From positions 1 to 6,281 of the forward strand of contig JAGOFF010000136.1 of assembly GCA_017997315.1 (NCBI GenBank): DNA of 6,281 nt. The letters are read 5' to 3'. The translations under genes were made by a program, and so were the position numbers. Position 1 is the stretch's first letter. Every line of letters begins with the position of its first letter. This stretch comes from Clostridia bacterium (GTDB lineage Bacteria > Bacillota > Clostridia > Saccharofermentanales > UBA5734). The notes under the pieces are model-generated. The model had not been told where the DNA came from. It saw only the letters and a list, made by a program, of their open reading frames with translations, and did not search any database. This document shows positions 6,078-6,281 of this stretch, one piece after another.

Positions 6078-6281
6078 TCACGGCATCCGGTTTCTCGCCA
6101 GGTATTTGAAAAACGGAGAGTTCTCCGGATCCCGGGAAAGAACGTTCTCCAGCCCAACGTCCAAAGAGGAGCCTGGACCGCCCTTATCACTGTAGGTGAC
6201 GATTTTGTCGGCAGTCAGCCGGTAGATTCCTGCTTCTTTTGCTTTCAAAATCCGGCTTGCGATGTCGAGCAGCGGATTGAC
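6078..6281 (-). CDS. Unrecognised protein, C-terminal 67 residues (partial)
   Basis: On the - strand the frame is open from the right edge to a TGA at 6080-6078, giving 67 residues. They begin VNPLLDIASRILKAKEAGIY, continue with RLTADKIVTYSDKGG and PGSSLDVGLENVLSRDPENS, and end PFFKYLARNRMP. The composition is protein-like: a mixed helix start, a short beta-like segment, then a helix and a basic C-terminus. Its only Met is the second-last residue, so the start lies beyond the window. I do not recognise a family. GC is about 54% by hand count, against 63-67% in sampled lines of fhs, so it may have been acquired by transfer or belong to a differently evolving accessory gene. It converges on fhs with a 39-base gap. 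That it is coding is likely but not proven; the + strand frames here look no better. Confidence 0.6.
   Translation of the reverse strand, partial: VNPLLDIASRILKAKEAGIYRLTADKIVTYSDKGGPGSSLDVGLENVLSRDPENSPFFKYLARNRMP

Noticed and set aside
6071..6084. GCCG...CGGC hairpin as a terminator for fhs or the edge gene.
   Set aside because: The stem is only 4 bp, has no T-run on either side, and overlaps the stop codon of the edge gene.
6114..6148. Small palindromes (6114-6127 and AGAACGTTCT at 6139-6148) as possible operator or attachment sites.
   Set aside because: They lie inside the probable coding end of the edge gene, are short, and have no promoter beside them. Chance is the simplest explanation.

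Overview
The window is about 6.3 kb, with roughly 63-67% GC inside the genes. It looks like a chromosomal housekeeping segment of a GC-rich, Gram-positive, probably anaerobic bacterium. Three signs support this: an LPNTG sortase sorting signal with a charged tail (Gram-positive wall), strong Shine-Dalgarno sites with intrinsic terminators, and a formate-tetrahydrofolate ligase next to a long glutamine-dependent NAD synthetase whose N-terminus resembles clostridial versions. A GC-rich member of the Clostridia (Bacillota) is my best guess. This is inference, and an actinobacterial source is not excluded.

Layout. (1) 2-706 (+): the C-terminal 234 residues of a sortase-anchored surface protein, closed by a strong intrinsic terminator at 762-798. 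(2) 799-939: an AT-rich leader with candidate promoters and a small hairpin beside the ribosome-binding site. It precedes a tandem HD / HD-GYP protein at 940-2190 (+), a likely cyclic-dinucleotide phosphodiesterase or signalling hydrolase. (3) 2226-2251: a perfect bidirectional terminator between the converging HD-GYP gene and nadE. (4) 2280-4205 (-): nadE, the last step of NAD synthesis. (5) 4206-4349: a 144-base divergent promoter region. The nadE and fhs promoters each carry a perfect palindrome in the -35/-10 spacer. (6) 4350-6038 (+): fhs, one-carbon metabolism. (7) 6078-6281 (-): the C-terminal end of an unrecognised gene with clearly lower GC (about 54% by hand count) that runs off the window.

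Each gene appears to be its own transcription unit. The only shared control region is the nadE/fhs divergent one. I see no CRISPR array, tRNA, rRNA, insertion sequence, phage gene or defence cassette. The observations most worth a second look are the paired palindromes between nadE and fhs, the tandem HD architecture with unusual substitutions, and the orphan gene fragment at the right edge. I did not find convincing evidence of a new biological system.
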